Translations under genes and position numbers: made by a program
The notes under the pieces: generated by a model
The model's database searches: none
Told to the model about the DNA's origin: nothing
The model's input: only the letters and a program-made list of their open reading frames with translations
Source: Diplonema japonicum
Lineage: Eukaryota > Euglenozoa > Diplonemea > Diplonemida > Diplonemidae
Reading direction: 5' to 3'
DNA: 64,000 bases
Assembly: GCA_964019335.1 (NCBI GenBank)
Contig: OZ025670.1
Coordinates: 248,001 to 312,000, forward strand
Shown here: positions 9,512 to 19,836 of the stretch, one piece after another
Position numbering within the stretch: position 1 is the first letter of the stretch
Layout: each line of letters starts with the position of its first letter

Positions 9512-10318
9512 ATGTCTGCGCTCGGACCCAAATCGGCTCTTGACAAGAGCAAGTATTCACCCCTCACAGCCCCAGACGGGTTTGAATATCAAGGCTTGCC
9601 TGATAACATTAAAGAGGGATTGGAGCTGCTATGGAACGGTGATATCAGCAAGGAAAGGAAAAAGGAATTGACGCAGTGGGACAAGAGCATTCGGCTAGCC
9701 ATGAAACTTGGCCAGCAAGCAGTGGCAGACCCGCCGTTAGCAAGAGAAATTCGCGAGGCAAAAATGAGTCAAAGGTTTGTTGCTACAAAAGGCGGCAGTG
9801 AAGGCTGGGGTGCTGAAAACAGACCAGTCGGCCACCGACAAGGCGCCATGCCTAAATTCGGTGGCTGGGCCGACAGGGTCCCCGGTTCAGCCCCCCCAGT
9901 TAAACAGCAAAAAAAAAGTATGTCGAATCGGGGGGGTTTTTTTTTTGTTTACAATATCCTTACAGCTCGCGATCTCAATGGACCTGTCCCCGGTGCCGAG
10001 CCTGTGGCCCAGCCGGCCGAGAAAAAAGAGAAGAAAAAGAAGGAGAAGAAGGAGAAGGAGCTCAAGGAAGAGAAGCACGACTTCACCGGGAAGGCCTACC
10101 CGGACTGCCCCAAGGCCCTACGGAACATCAGCAAAAAGGCGAAACAAGTCGAGAAAATAATAGAAGACGGGCCCAAGGACGACGCACAGAAGGAAAAGGT
10201 GAAACAGCTTCCGCAACTGAAAGCCGAGGTTGCTTACCTGCAGGTAATAAAGGGAAAAAAAAAAAAAAAAACAAACTCTCCGCAGGCGCTGGTGGACAAG
10301 GGCGTGGAATCACAGTGA
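9512..10318 (+). CDS. Lys/Glu-rich protein with PYM/eIF2A-like C-terminal helix
   Basis: Exons 9512-9917, 9966-10243 and 10286-10318 give 238 residues; introns are 48 and 42 nt. The 42-nt intron is a multiple of three without a stop, so an unspliced reading also stays open. The middle is a long charged stretch of Lys and Glu. The C-terminal region (KALRNISKKAKQVEKI ... LPQLKAEVAYLQALV) resembles the short helical tail shared by PYM and eIF2A, and RFVATKGGSEGW is weakly like the PYM N-terminal box. If correct it would link exon-junction complex or initiation-factor biology to translation, but the match is weak and the N-terminal 85 residues are unrecognised. An alternative frame in 9777-9917 also looks protein-like but cannot be joined in phase. 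Confidence 0.6.
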   Translation: MSALGPKSALDKSKYSPLTAPDGFEYQGLPDNIKEGLELLWNGDISKERKKELTQWDKSIRLAMKLGQQAVADPPLAREIREAKMSQRFVATKGGSEGWGAENRPVGHRQGAMPKFGGWADRVPGSAPPVKQQKKSMSNRGGFFFVYNILTARDLNGPVPGAEPVAQPAEKKEKKKKEKKEKELKEEKHDFTGKAYPDCPKALRNISKKAKQVEKIIEDGPKDDAQKEKVKQLPQLKAEVAYLQVIKGKKKKKTNSPQALVDKGVESQ

Positions 10319-10397
10319 ATGTAGCAGTTCTACTAATGTTTTTTGTCCCCCCCCCCCCCCCGGTCTTGTAAAAAAAAAGCTATACTAGTCCAAGGTG

Positions 10398-11273
10398 ATG
10401 CAGGCCTTTGTACGGGTCATGCGTGAGGCAAGCTTGACACCTGTCACGATCGAATCATGGATGGCGGTAGGGGACTTGAAAGAGATTGTTGAGAAGGTGA
10501 GCGGAGTGAGCAGGGAAGGCATGGTGCTGACTGTGAATGGAGACAACATCCATGGTGACGATTGCAGTATAGGGGACACGGGCCTTGAGGCTGAAGGTGT
10601 CATCGACGTGTTGCTGACAGAGAAAGAAGCAGCCCTGCGCAAGCTGCAGTGGGTGGGTGTGACATCTGTGGACATCGATGGGCTCTGCGATGCTGTGATG
10701 AACGGTGAAGAGGACGTCGCCCGTCTGATGCTGCAGGCAGGTGTTTCACTCGACTCGCACACGCGTGCCGGGTGGCCAGTTGTTATTGCCGTCACAACGC
10801 AAAATAACGTCGATGGTATCCTGCTGCTTGCGTCTCTGGGTGCTGACCTTGACAAGCCCGACACCTTTGGGTTCACCGCACTCATGGACTCCACCCTTGG
10901 TGACAGGTACGACATGGCAGCTGCGCTACTTTCTGCGGGAGCTGATGTGGACGCCCCTGGAAGCCATGACAAAACCCCACTCATGCTTCTCAGCAGCAAG
11001 CAGAGCAGCACGGCGATGGCCGACCTCCTCCTCTCACATGGCGCCTCCGTCACTGCCACCGATGATGCCCGCAGGACAGCCCTCATGCACGCTGCTGCTT
11101 CGGGCAACGCTGCCGTGGCACACCACCTCCTCCGCCATGGTGCTGACCCCACCGCCGCAGATATTTACAACAAGCGCCCTTACCTCATCGCACGCGCACA
11201 GGGACACACTTCCCTCTCACGGTATCTGGAGGACAGCGCTCTGGCGTGGCGCAGCAGGGGGTCCTCACCGTGA
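10398..11273 (+). CDS. Ubiquitin-like and ankyrin-repeat protein
   Basis: Single exon, about 291 residues from the ATG at 10398. Residues about 1-75 have a ubiquitin-like layout (a beta-rich start, then LKEIVEKVSGVSREGMVLTV and a second beta strand VIDVLLTEKE). From about residue 95 there are four to five ankyrin repeats, with typical units such as GFTALMDSTLGDRYDMAAALL, cut here to KTPLMLL, and RRTALMHAAASGNAAVAHHL. This organisation suggests an adaptor that binds proteins through ankyrin repeats. No catalytic domain is seen. The C-terminus is short and unstructured. Confidence 0.7.
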   Translation: MQAFVRVMREASLTPVTIESWMAVGDLKEIVEKVSGVSREGMVLTVNGDNIHGDDCSIGDTGLEAEGVIDVLLTEKEAALRKLQWVGVTSVDIDGLCDAVMNGEEDVARLMLQAGVSLDSHTRAGWPVVIAVTTQNNVDGILLLASLGADLDKPDTFGFTALMDSTLGDRYDMAAALLSAGADVDAPGSHDKTPLMLLSSKQSSTAMADLLLSHGASVTATDDARRTALMHAAASGNAAVAHHLLRHGADPTAADIYNKRPYLIARAQGHTSLSRYLEDSALAWRSRGSSP

Positions 11274-11383
11274 ATATTTATACAGATGCATGCTTCATTA
11301 TCTTGCATTTATTATTTTATTATTATTATTATTATTTTTTGTTTTAACGTGTTCCACTAACACAACACAACACAACACAGGAA

Positions 11384-13342
11384 ATGGACCGGCCCAACAG
11401 CGCCGACAACTCGACGCTGAATGCCAAGCAGCGCATCGAGCAGAGGAGAGCGAAGTTAGATGCCGCTTTGGCAGCGAAAAAGGCAGGGACAGAAGAGGGC
11501 GGGGTCGTGAAAGATGGGGAACCACAGCTTGGCGAAGGCGAGGGGCAGATCAGAGAAAGCAGGAGGAACATCGAAGACCTGAAGATGAAAGCATCCGAAG
11601 AGGTGACACGGTTCAGAGTCACAACAGATGTACACGAAGCTGACAGGCGGATACAAGAGGACGCCAAGCTGAAAGAAAGACTGCAAAACATAACAGATGA
11701 GGCAGCAAGCAGTAACAGAAGAGACAGCAGCGTGTTGATGAAGTGGAACTCCCTGTTTCAAAAGACCGTTCCACAGGATTTGTTGGAGGCGATCAACAAG
11801 CAGAAGGAATCATGCTCGAAAATCATTGAATCTAAAGACAGGCTGATCGGCGATTTGAAGGAAGAGCTTAAAAATAAAGACGAGGAATATGTAAGGGCTT
11901 TGAAAGAGCAAGCCACGGCAATCGACGATCTGATCGGATGTATGCATGAAAGGACGAAGGACATGATCGAGAGATACGCGGAAGAGCTGGAGGCGATTGA
12001 AAGCGCATTTATGAACGAAAGAAAAGAGTTGTTGAAGTCACAGCAGTCTGAGATTGACGCCCTGACGGAACGGAGAAGAACAATCGAAGACCAAAACATG
12101 AAAAAACGACAAGAAAAAGTCGAAGATTGGCAGCTGCGTCTTCATGAAATCCATGAAACCTACGGTGAGTATTACAACAAATTGAAATGTCAGCTTCAAA
12201 CCGAAATTCAAGGTTTAGAACAGCAACTGGAAGAGATGCGGGCTTTGTATCAGTTAAACGCGGAAAAATTGAATTACAACTTGCAGGTTCTCAGCGAGAG
12301 GGTGAAGGAGAACGACAAGGCCATCGCAACGCACAAGCGTAAGCTCGCGAGACTTCAGGACGTTCTTTCAGGGCTTATCACAAAGTACGCCGAAACCGAC
12401 AAAAAATTCAGACATGAGAACAACATCCTGACGGAGTCGTACAGAAGAATAACGGAACAATACAAAGATCTGCAATTGAAATTCCAGTACTTCGAAAAGG
12501 CCGACACGGAAAAATACCGCCAGGTCTGGGCGATGAATGAGGAAGACGCCATGAAGCTTGTAAACCAATGCTTGATGGCAGACAAGGTAGTTTTTGAACA
12601 ACAACTAGGAGTGGAATGGAAACCTCCAGACTTAAACTTCTGGCGGGAAGAAGACGCTGCCCACGTCGGCGACGGTTCAGACGACGAAGTACCAGAGCAA
12701 CCCGACGATAAAGAACTGTCAGAAGCCGCTCTGAAAATGTTCGAACTCCTCAAAACAGAATGCGGGTTTTTAGTAGAAGACCGCATAAAAAGAACTCTCG
12801 AGATGCTTGAAGAAGAAGACGAGGCAAAGATGGACGCAGTCAAGCTGGAGTCCATCTGGAAAGCCCTCGGTGTTAAAAGCAAAGCCGACATCATGAAGCT
12901 CCTTCTACACTTTACAAAACAAGGCGAGACAGAGGACACGCAAGAATTAATATCACAACAGGATTGCATCAAAGCTCTCACAGCATATGTGGAGCAGCAG
13001 AATAGAAACGCCTGCCTAGCGTCGTCAAAGAAGCACCAACAAGCCAGTTTTGAAGAACGTGCGAAGCAACGCCGCCGGCAGGAGGAGCAAGAATTCTGGG
13101 TTAGGATGGCCAACGTGATACAGCCTTCGCACTACCGCATTTGGGGTGCGCTTGAGGATGGTCTTGAAAAATATCTCTCGCAGCTGCAGAATCGTGCAAA
13201 GCTTATCGATGAAACCGACGCCATTAGACAACAGAACGACGAGCTTCGCGCGCTGCTAAACACCTACATGCAATCGAAAATCAATGAAGAGCTCTTCCAC
13301 CCACCGCAGCTCACCGTCGCCAACAACCCTCCTGAATCTTAG
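11384..13342 (+). CDS. DRC1: Dynein regulatory complex subunit 1
   Basis: Single exon, 652 residues, almost wholly coiled coil (about residues 60-400). The pattern matches DRC1 of the nexin-dynein regulatory complex: WNSLFQKTVPQDLLEAI, KDEEYVRALKEQATAIDDLI, and the conserved segment before the C-terminal domain, YRQVWAMNEEDAMKLVNQ followed by QQLGVEWKPP. DRC1 anchors the complex to doublet microtubules and controls ciliary beating, so this gene indicates a motile flagellum. The C-terminal 200 residues are charged and helical. The ATG lies 2 nt after CACAACACAGG, which could be a splice acceptor if trans-splicing occurs. Confidence 0.85.
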   Translation: MDRPNSADNSTLNAKQRIEQRRAKLDAALAAKKAGTEEGGVVKDGEPQLGEGEGQIRESRRNIEDLKMKASEEVTRFRVTTDVHEADRRIQEDAKLKERLQNITDEAASSNRRDSSVLMKWNSLFQKTVPQDLLEAINKQKESCSKIIESKDRLIGDLKEELKNKDEEYVRALKEQATAIDDLIGCMHERTKDMIERYAEELEAIESAFMNERKELLKSQQSEIDALTERRRTIEDQNMKKRQEKVEDWQLRLHEIHETYGEYYNKLKCQLQTEIQGLEQQLEEMRALYQLNAEKLNYNLQVLSERVKENDKAIATHKRKLARLQDVLSGLITKYAETDKKFRHENNILTESYRRITEQYKDLQLKFQYFEKADTEKYRQVWAMNEEDAMKLVNQCLMADKVVFEQQLGVEWKPPDLNFWREEDAAHVGDGSDDEVPEQPDDKELSEAALKMFELLKTECGFLVEDRIKRTLEMLEEEDEAKMDAVKLESIWKALGVKSKADIMKLLLHFTKQGETEDTQELISQQDCIKALTAYVEQQNRNACLASSKKHQQASFEERAKQRRRQEEQEFWVRMANVIQPSHYRIWGALEDGLEKYLSQLQNRAKLIDETDAIRQQNDELRALLNTYMQSKINEELFHPPQLTVANNPPES

Positions 13343-13478
13343 AAATCTCCCCACACTTTTTTTTTTTCTTCTTCTCCCCATACTTTTTGTGAATACGCAC
13401 CACATTTCCCCCCCTCCGTTTTTTTAATTTCTTATTCCCCCCCCACTTTTTTTCCCTTATAAAAAAAAAAAAAGGGAA

Positions 13479-15095
13479 ATGGCGGAGTTCTCCAAATGCC
13501 CCACCTCGCCCTCCGGGATGTCCGCCTCTGGAGGCGGTGAATACGAGGAAGGCGAGATCGTCAGGCTTTACAAATTGAAGCTCCTCCACATGCGGTACGA
13601 GGGGGCCCTCGTTGCTGTACAGGAGTACGTACCCTCAAAGGGAATGTGGCGCGTTCGGCTCAACACCGGAGAAGGCATCGACATGCACGCTAGCCATATG
13701 GTGAAGCTCGACGACACCACCGCATTTTACACCGGAGAGCCAGTGAGGCTGAAAGGGCTGCCCATCATGCAAGCAATCCACGAGAAACAAATCGCCGCCA
13801 TCCAAGAATACGTCCCGCAGCGAGACACCTGGAAACTGTGTTTGAAAAACGGCGAGAAAATTGAAGTCTACTCGAATTACATGAAGAAGATGGACGTCCC
13901 CCACATGCACGCTACAGGCGACCTAGTCAGAATGATGAACTCCGACCACACCGCAGGTGAGATCGTAACTGTTCGTGAATACGTCAGCATGAAGGACGCG
14001 TGGAACGTTACGAAGTCCAACGGAACTGCTTTAGATGTGTACTCGGAGTTTTTGAAAAATGTCGATCCGAATTTTTTCCAAGTAGGTGATCTTGTCAGTG
14101 TGGAGGGTGAAACAGTAGCAATCCAAGACTACGTAACAGGTAAGGACGCTTGGAAGGTCCGAGCGAATGACGGTTCAGCCTTTGAAATTTACAGGGAACA
14201 GGTTCTTCGAATGGACACTCCCGGATCAGCCTTCGAAGGCCTCGCCCGAGGAGGATCAGGCGCTGCAACCATAACCGATACCTTCAAAACCCTCTTTGGG
14301 AAAACTACAACCCCCACCCTCCCCGGTGACAAAAAATCATCGTCGAAATTCAAACTCCCTGTGAAGAACCCGTTTTCAAAATCTTCGAAAACCGTTGAGG
14401 GTAAAGGCGGGTACAATGTAGGCGATCAAGTCCACCTTGCGAATGACGGTGGGAAGATTGCATTGTGCAAAGAATTTAATTCTGCCAAAGGGAAGTGGAA
14501 GGTGGTTCTCAACACTGGTCAGAAGGTAGAATGCCCTGCGTCTCAATTAAAGCCTCCTATCGAACCATTTGGGTTCAAAGAAAGCCAGCTTGTGAAGCTT
14601 AATGGTGATGGTTCGGTCGCTGCCATTCAAGAGGTCCTTCACGGTAAGGGAATGGTCTGCATTCGCTTGCCAAACGGAAAACCAAAATACCTATTCCCTG
14701 ATGAATTCACCATCTTCAAGGAGGATAATGAAATGGGGGACCAGCATCAACAACAACCACAACAACAACAACAGCAACAACGGGAAGAAACTGTCCAACA
14801 CGTCGACCCCACCCGGGCCGTTCCTACGCTTCGCGAGGAGCTTGAAGATTTACTCACGCAAGCCGGCACGACACTTGAGGAGGCGAAGGGGTTTAACGAT
14901 GCCGACATTGATGAGCTTTTGAAGGAGGAGTTTAAGGTACCGGTTGTGAAGCGGAACAAAATGAAAGCGATCCTTCGTCAGAAGGAAGAGACAGTGGTGG
15001 AAACGGCGGTGGAGGCGCAACCTGAACCACAGGAAGAGGAACCGCCCGCGGAACAACAGCAGCCGCACGACAACCATCCTTTGAACTTTTTGTAA
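13479..15095 (+). CDS. Six SH3-like tandem repeats with a C-terminal helical domain
   Basis: Single exon, 538 residues, family not recognised. Six beta-rich repeats of about 45-60 residues share the core pattern G-(D/E)-x-V-x-(L/M) ... A-(I/V)-Q-(E/D)-Y-V-x-x-K-(D/G)-x-W-(K/R)-V-(R)-x-x-x-G. They are near residues 25, 85, 145, 205, 310 and 365. Examples are AVQEYVPSKGMWRVRLNTG, AAIQEYVPQRDTWKLCLKNG and AIQDYVTGKDAWKVRANDG. A Ser/Thr/Lys-rich linker separates repeats 4 and 5, a Gln-rich tract follows repeat 6, and residues about 445-500 form a SAM-like helical unit (FNDADIDELLKEEFKVP). The repeats suggest small SH3 or KOW-like barrels. A structural or binding role is inferred. Confidence 0.75.
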   Translation: MAEFSKCPTSPSGMSASGGGEYEEGEIVRLYKLKLLHMRYEGALVAVQEYVPSKGMWRVRLNTGEGIDMHASHMVKLDDTTAFYTGEPVRLKGLPIMQAIHEKQIAAIQEYVPQRDTWKLCLKNGEKIEVYSNYMKKMDVPHMHATGDLVRMMNSDHTAGEIVTVREYVSMKDAWNVTKSNGTALDVYSEFLKNVDPNFFQVGDLVSVEGETVAIQDYVTGKDAWKVRANDGSAFEIYREQVLRMDTPGSAFEGLARGGSGAATITDTFKTLFGKTTTPTLPGDKKSSSKFKLPVKNPFSKSSKTVEGKGGYNVGDQVHLANDGGKIALCKEFNSAKGKWKVVLNTGQKVECPASQLKPPIEPFGFKESQLVKLNGDGSVAAIQEVLHGKGMVCIRLPNGKPKYLFPDEFTIFKEDNEMGDQHQQQPQQQQQQQREETVQHVDPTRAVPTLREELEDLLTQAGTTLEEAKGFNDADIDELLKEEFKVPVVKRNKMKAILRQKEETVVETAVEAQPEPQEEEPPAEQQQPHDNHPLNFL

Positions 15096-16089
15096 ACAAC
15101 GGGATGGAATGGGGAGGTAGTTTTTTTTTTTTTTTTTTCTTTCTTTATTCTCGCAATGAACTTTTTTGTTACGCTCTTGAAAAAAAAAATTAAGAATTTT
15201 TTTTCACTCAAGCGACAAAAAACTCATTATGTTATTTTTCCTTCTTTTTTTTTTTACAGCATTTTTTTCCCGCTAGTCAGATTTCTTTTTTTTTTTTTTT
15301 TTTATTTGCGTTATTACTTTGAAGTTTCTTTTTTTTTTCTTTCTGTTTGTCCGGTAAAAAAAAGCACACTTAGTGTGCCCCTTTGATTTCAAAAAAGAAT
15401 TCTTCACGTTTTTCTTTTCTTTTTTTTTTTTTTTTCCGTTCTGCTTCGTTAGTCTTTCCAAAAAAGAAAAAAAATAATAAAAAAAAAAAAGAACCTCCCC
15501 TTTCTCCTTTTGCTTATGTTCAGTAAATCAGAATAAGGTTCGGTTGCTAGATATAAAAAGAACAGGACCTATTGAGTGAAAAACGTTGGACCGACACAGT
15601 GACCGAGAGCCGAAAACAGGAGAAGAAAACTCGGACAGCAGTCGATCACGATTACTCAATTAAAAATATAAAATTCAGATGCTTTCACGTGTAAGTGGCA
15701 CCATAAATGTGAAATCTGATTTTTAGGATAGTAATGAATACTCGCATTTAAGAAAAAAAAACGAGAGGGGGGGGGGGGGGGTGTACAAATCACGGCAGAA
15801 AACTATACAAAAAGAAATGTTTGCACCTTTTTTTTTTTATATATTTCATATTTCTTTTTTTCTTTTTTTTTTCTTTGTGTAAGAAAAACTGCTTCTTTCT
15901 GTCTTTTTTTCTTTCTTTTTTTTTTTCTACACTTCCATTCAAAATCTCAAAAAAAGAAAATCGCAAACTAAAAGGGCTTTTAAAAAGAAGAAGAAAAAAA
16001 AAAAAAGAGAGAAAAAAAAAAGAGGGAGGGCCACCCTCTACCCTCTTTTTTTTTCTTCTTCTTCTTACTTCTTCTTTCTTCAATCTTAA
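15096..16089. other. Intergenic region with a complex, non-homopolymer island
   Basis: Mostly T- and A-runs. The stretch 15520-15760 is ordinary-complexity DNA and folds into two nested hairpins, listed separately. No protein gene is supported. Confidence 0.6.
15571..15721. ncRNA. Candidate structured RNA with two hairpins
   Basis: ATTGAGT (15571-15577) pairs with ACTCAAT (15654-15660). Inside it GTGA (15599-15602) pairs with TCAC (15646-15649), and inside that CCGAG (15603-15607) pairs with CTCGG (15630-15634). After an A/T hinge a second hairpin joins TCAGA and TTTCAC with GTGAAA and TCTGA (about 15676-15721). The island lacks homopolymers on both arms, unlike its surroundings. Strand and class are unknown; an snRNA or H/ACA-type snoRNA is possible, but no Sm site or ACA box is convincing. 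Confidence 0.35.
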
Positions 16090-17823
16090 ATGTTCGAGGG
16101 GTCCACCACATGGCGCGCCCGCTACGAGAGAACCGCGGGGACCGCTGATGACGATTTCATACGGGGCTGGGGCCAGGCCGACAACACTTTTGACGATGAC
16201 AATGACCAGTGGCAGAGGGTTGTACCTGAAGACACCCAGACATACTTCTCTGAACCTATCATGCTTTTAAACCCCAAGGTAGTCGACCCACGCAACAAAC
16301 TAAAAATGCCTGCCATCGTCATCTGTGAAGAGTCCTGCGAAAACGGTTTCCCCCTCGAGAACTGGATGCAACCACTTGGAGCAGACGATCTCGAAATGCT
16401 TGCCGTTCCAGAACACGAATGCGGGTTGACAGAAGAAGAAGAAATGCAGATAGCAATAGATCAAGAACAATGGGACAGAGAAGAGGAGGAAAGACGGCGG
16501 GTTGAGCTGCGGCGTTTAAAAGCGGCAAGGAGGAAACGGACAAAAACAACTTCAACGAGGTCCCACAGCCCACCTACCTCCCCTGCTGCTTCGTTACCAT
16601 CACCCCGAAAGAAACCGAAAAGAAAATCCTCAATTCCGACTGCTCTGCAAGAACCGAAGAAAATGATGCCCAGCCAGCAATCCCCACCACCACCAGTCAT
16701 CGATGAGTCCTGCTTGATCCCAAAAACTGTCGCGGAGCTCACCACCCCACGACGGGAGACAACAGCACTCCCATCGCATCCTTTGTTGAGCAACTCATTA
16801 TCGTCGTCGCCTACGATTTCGCCTTCCGTTTCTGTTGATCCCATACCTTATCTGTCCATGCCCAAGAGGGGTGGGAGTGAGGTTAAGTATGGCGTTGGGA
16901 AGTCTATGCACTTGACATCGTCACCGCCCAACACTACGGTGAGCAAGCCTGTGCACAGGGAGGTGGTTAGAATGCAACCACCGCCGCACTCTTTGATGTT
17001 CGCTCCTCAGGTGGACGTGTCGAGAGCACCGCCGGTGCGTCTTGCTCGGGTTCCTGTTCCTCTTCCTCTTCCACTTCCGCCTGTCGAGATCTGCTTCTCG
17101 CAATACGCCATTTCTGTTGTCGCTGCTGCCGTCAGTGCACGACGTGCTTGTGTTGCGCACGCTGCTGGTGTTGATGCATCGGTGCTTGCTGTTCTCGCTT
17201 CATGCGTTGCCGCTTCGTTCGGTAAGGAGCACCTCATCACTATCAGGCGCTGCAAGATAGAGCTCAAACAGAACCTTGTTCAAAAGCGACTGATGGAAGG
17301 CAGGGAAACCTCCGGCAGGGGACGGATCGAGGCAACAGAAGAAGATGACAGGAAAACGCTCAAACAAAACGAAAGAACAACACGCGAGGCACGTGCACTA
17401 CAACACGAGGCAGAGCAGAGACGCCTTGCGGAGGCGAAGCGTTTGGAAGAACAGCACGCGCGTGAAGAAATCCAACGCGAAATTGAGGAAAGACAGCGGG
17501 TGCTCGCGGAGGAAGAAAAGGCACGACAGGAGGAAGCGGTGGAGAGGGAAAGGGAAATCGAAAGGAAGCGTCTGGCGGAGCTGGAACGGCAGCGGGAAAC
17601 CGCAGCAGAACTTTCCGACGAAGCGCTGGACCCAGAACCGGAGCTGACCATACCCACACCCTGCCCGCAGGTAAAGGTACCTTTTAAGCCGTCGCTCTTC
17701 GAGGTCCCGAAGGGTTTCTCGCTGACGTTCAGCGGCATGAAACTAAGCTCCCCAACACCTGACCTTACAAGGCCGCCTAGGCTTACTACAATGGACAAGC
17801 TTACCAGCTTGCTGTTAGAGGTA

Positions 17824-17855
<32 letters not shown>

Positions 17856-18350
17856 CAGGATGACTCTGAAACAGAGAGTATGTGCAGTGGTACAATGACA
17901 GCAAATGACGATGATGATGATGATGATGAGGAGGAAGAGGCGCTTGTGACGTGGCGGAACACACCTTTCGGGGAGACGCCTGTGGCAGAGGTTGAAGAAA
18001 TCGTGACTGAGGAAAACGTGGTCGCGGTGCCATCTCCATCTCTCGCTGACTTTGTGTCTTCTCCCGAACCTGTTCCCGTGTCTGCTGAGTCTGTCACTGA
18101 TGTCGAAGGGGCGGAGCTCCCATCACTGCCATCTACTACCGTCACACCCACATCCTCTCCTACCACTTCTGTGTCCACAGACAATATTCTGTTGAAGTCC
18201 CCTCTCCTCAGCAAAAACAAAGGCAAGGGCTCACAGGTGCAGCCCGCATTGGACTCTGTTAAACCTGCAAGAAGACCCCATTCCATCCAACCTAAAATAG
18301 GCAAGGACAAAGCAAGTTGTGGATGCGGAACTGGATGCCTTGTCATGTGA
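16090..18350 (+). CDS. Charged coiled-coil protein ending in a CaaX prenylation box
   Basis: Exons 16090-17820 and 17859-18350, joined across a 38-nt A-run intron, give 740 residues. The N-terminal 150 residues are acidic. A Lys/Arg/Pro/Ser-rich linker with nuclear-signal-like RKKPKRK follows, then a small hydrophobic helical region (about residues 350-390), and a strong Glu/Arg coiled coil (about 420-530). Exon 2 begins with an Asp/Glu run and ends SCGCGTGCLVM. CLVM fits a CaaX farnesylation signal, and the extra cysteines just upstream could be palmitoylated, so membrane attachment is predicted. Splicing is needed to reach this tail. The overall family is unknown. Confidence 0.7.
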
Positions 18351-18358
18351 TTTTCCTA

Positions 18359-18390
<32 letters not shown>

Positions 18391-18464
18391 TTTGCTTAAC
18401 CTTTATAATGTGTACATAAAAACTTGCAAAAAGAAAATAGAAAAAAATGGGGAGGAGGGATACG

Positions 18465-18495
<31 letters not shown>

Positions 18496-19065
18496 ACTTG
18501 TATAAAAAAGTTTTTTTTTTGCTATTATTTCTTTTATCTTTTTTTTTTCCCGCACAGTTTACTTTCTCCCCCCCCCCCTTTTTTTGTTATTAGAATTCCC
18601 ACCTGTTCTCCTGTCCTCTTCCTGTTTCCATTTTTTTTTTCATTACCAGTGGGGCGATTTTCTTTTTTTTTTTGGCAGGCTTTCTGACCATAGTGGCGGA
18701 GTTATGCAAAAAAAAAAAAAAAAAAAAAAAATCGAGAAAAGGGGCCCGGGTGCTCTAAGCCGTCTCCACCTTTTATTGCAGTTCAGCAGCATTGGTCGTG
18801 AATAGTAAGCGATCAACTAAAAAGTCTCTTTTTTTTGGGGGGGGTTTTTTTGAGGACAACTTTTATATTAGATATCACAGCCACTCCCTCCCCATTTTTT
18901 TGTTGTCAAGCAGAAGAAAAATGCAAGAACAGGAAAAGACGGTAACTTGGTTATCGCTACCGTCGAGTCCCAAGCTCGACATGTTTTTTTTTTTTTTTTC
19001 TCCTCCACCGTAGTGAAAATTTTTTGTTCTACATTAGATCCCTTTCCACCCCCTCCCCTCTCCCC

Positions 19066-19100
<35 letters not shown>

Positions 19101-19836
19101 CCCACACGTAAACTGGGGGGGGAAAAAAAAAAAAAAAAATGCCATGTATCTGTAGACATTCTTTGTCCTCCCGCCTATTTATCGTGTTATTACCCATTAG
19201 TATTCTCTCCACCCTCCCAGAAAGTTGTTAATGATACTTTTCAAAAAAAAAAAATAATAATAATGTAAACAGTAAGTAGAGAAAAAAAATGAAGGGGATG
19301 GGGGGGGGGGGGGGGGTCACGGACAATGCCAGGGAATGGAGGTCTGCCAAGTTTCTTTGTTCTTCGTTCTTTTTTTTTTTTTTTTTTTTCCAAGCAGCAA
19401 GGTTTTCAAATCAAAATAAAATTACTGCGAAAGGGGGGAGAAAGAAAAAAAAAAAAAGGAAAAACTCTGGTATTGATGCCCCTAGAAGCTCGAACTTGCA
19501 GTAGTGATTTATAGAAAATGTCAAAAATAAAAAAATTGGAAAATAAAAAATTAACCCCCCACCCGACAAGCCGACTCTTCCTATTTTACCGCATATCGTT
19601 GATCCGATGGATTTTTTGTTACCCCCCTTTTTTCCATGCTTCTCTTTTTTTTCTTAATCCCCTCCCCTCTTTTTTTTTTTGTTTTTGTACGGAAAAAAAA
19701 ATTAAAAATTTATTTTTATTGCATTAACCCATTTTTTTTTATTATTTTTCTCTTCCCCCGCCCTCGTTTTTTTTTTTTTTTTCTCGGTTCACAAAAAAAA
19801 AAAAAGGTGGTTCTAAAAAACAAAAACAAAAACAAA
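18351..19836. other. Long intergenic region, homopolymer-rich
   Basis: Dominated by T-, A- and G-runs. The only ordered structure noticed is the double hairpin at 18938-18998. No protein gene is supported. Confidence 0.6.
18938..18998 (+). ncRNA. Candidate hairpin RNA followed by a T-run
   Basis: GACGGTA (18938-18944) pairs perfectly with TACCGTC (18958-18964). GTCGAG (18962-18967) pairs with CTCGAC (18975-18980) in an alternative or adjoining stem. A run of about 15 T follows from 18984, as in RNA polymerase III terminators. T-runs are common here, so the terminator reading is weak. Confidence 0.25.

Noticed and set aside
9777-10160. Alternative frame in the PYM-like gene
   Set aside because: The part 9777-9917 looks protein-like, but reaching it needs a 17-nt intron and it does not join exon 9966-10243 in the right phase; downstream it gives an Arg-run.
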